From the NCBI RefSeq assembly GCF_937875265.1, contig NZ_CALLXM010000099.1:1-7533 (forward strand): a stretch of DNA of 7,533 nt. Direction: 5' to 3'. Positions 7,246-7,533 of the stretch are shown one piece after another (the first letter of the stretch is position 1; every line of letters starts with the position of its first letter). The position numbers and the translations under genes are program-made. The stretch comes from an uncultured Acetobacter sp. GTDB lineage: Bacteria > Pseudomonadota > Alphaproteobacteria > Acetobacterales > Acetobacteraceae. The notes below the pieces were generated by a model, which was given only the letters and a program-made list of their open reading frames with translations, had not been told where the DNA came from and searched no databases.

Positions 7246-7533
7246 TTAGTGGATAGGCAACGGGAAGCCGTTCACAGTCAGTACACCGCCTTCCCATGTG
7301 GCATTCCACACATTGGCGTCATTCTGCGCGTGGCTGACCAGACGGGCCAGAACGAGGCCCGCAGCCAGCTTCATTTGTTTAGCTGTCCGGGCTTTTTCAA
7401 TCAGGGCTTCCAGATTGCTGATTTCCAGATGGCCTCCTGCCGAGGTGGCGGCAACATTCCCGGTGAGGGTTGCTGTGCCGTTGCCTTTAAGGTGCACAGT
7501 GTCTCGTGCCGCATCAAAGCTGGAAATAGTGAC
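7246..7533 (-). CDS. C-terminal 95 residues of a possible DUF2125-family protein (N-terminus beyond the right edge)
   Basis: The frame is open from the right edge to TAA at 7248-7246. It has no convincing start near the edge: the GTG at 7497 is preceded by codons that continue the same pattern (VTISSFDAARDT), so this is the tail of a longer gene. The tail alternates strand-like stretches (HLKGNGTATLTG), a helix (NLEALIEKARTAKQMKLAAGLVLARL, residues 41-66 of the visible part, landmark N41 and L66) and a final strand pair ending in GGVLTVNGFPLPIH. The order of a G-x-G-T-x-T-L strand, a helix, then a W-containing strand and G-x-P-x-P ending resembles the C-terminus of DUF2125 proteins, often envelope-associated in alphaproteobacteria. 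I recognise this only by general pattern. No signal peptide can be judged because the N-terminus is missing. It converges on mfd and shares its terminator. Confidence 0.8.
   Translation of the reverse strand, partial: VTISSFDAARDTVHLKGNGTATLTGNVAATSAGGHLEISNLEALIEKARTAKQMKLAAGLVLARLVSHAQNDANVWNATWEGGVLTVNGFPLPIH

Noticed and set aside
3728..7351. A shared 14-nt sequence, CCAGACGGGCCAGA, at 3728-3741 and 7338-7351
   Set aside because: The copies lie in two unrelated genes coded on opposite strands and differ just outside. This is expected by chance in GC-rich coding DNA.
1..7533. A CRISPR array, insertion sequence, toxin-antitoxin pair, defence island or other new system
   Set aside because: No direct-repeat arrays, terminal inverted repeats, transposase motifs or unexplained gene clusters were seen. 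Almost all sequence is accounted for by known housekeeping families.

Overview
The window looks like ordinary chromosome from an alphaproteobacterium, most likely an acetic acid bacterium (Acetobacteraceae). The evidence is a GC-rich coding style, the grouping recG / sdhE / mfd, and protein sequences of alphaproteobacterial type. The family-level assignment is an inference. No mobile element, CRISPR array, tRNA or rRNA was found.

Layout, left to right. (1) Positions 1-949, minus strand: the N-terminal 316 residues of a soluble protein with a degenerate GGDEF-like half followed by an EAL-like half, cut by the left edge. Key catalytic positions of both halves are altered, so it looks like a c-di-GMP receptor or regulatory protein rather than an enzyme. 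(2) Positions 950-1114: a strikingly AT-rich spacer with a candidate promoter for that gene. (3) Positions 1115-3259, minus strand: recG, the branched-DNA helicase. (4) Positions 3260-3328: a 69-bp divergent intergenic region with a candidate promoter. (5) Positions 3329-3652, plus strand: sdhE, the flavinylation factor for succinate dehydrogenase. (6) Positions 3649-7128, plus strand: mfd, the transcription-repair coupling factor, whose start codon overlaps the sdhE stop as ATGA. (7) Positions 7181-7215: a strong stem-loop terminator with A and T tracts on both sides, placed to stop both converging transcription units. (8) Positions 7246-7533, minus strand: the C-terminal 95 residues of a protein that may belong to the DUF2125 group.

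How the genes relate. RecG and Mfd share the same superfamily 2 translocation module, including the TRG region that couples ATP hydrolysis to movement on double-stranded DNA. Both deal with replication or transcription complexes stalled at damage. SdhE is a small metabolic assembly factor that appears to share its transcript, and probably translational coupling, with mfd.

I do not see a previously undescribed system here. The most interesting items are the degenerate GGDEF-EAL protein and the compact control region between recG and sdhE, where the best -10 element overlaps the best ribosome-binding site.
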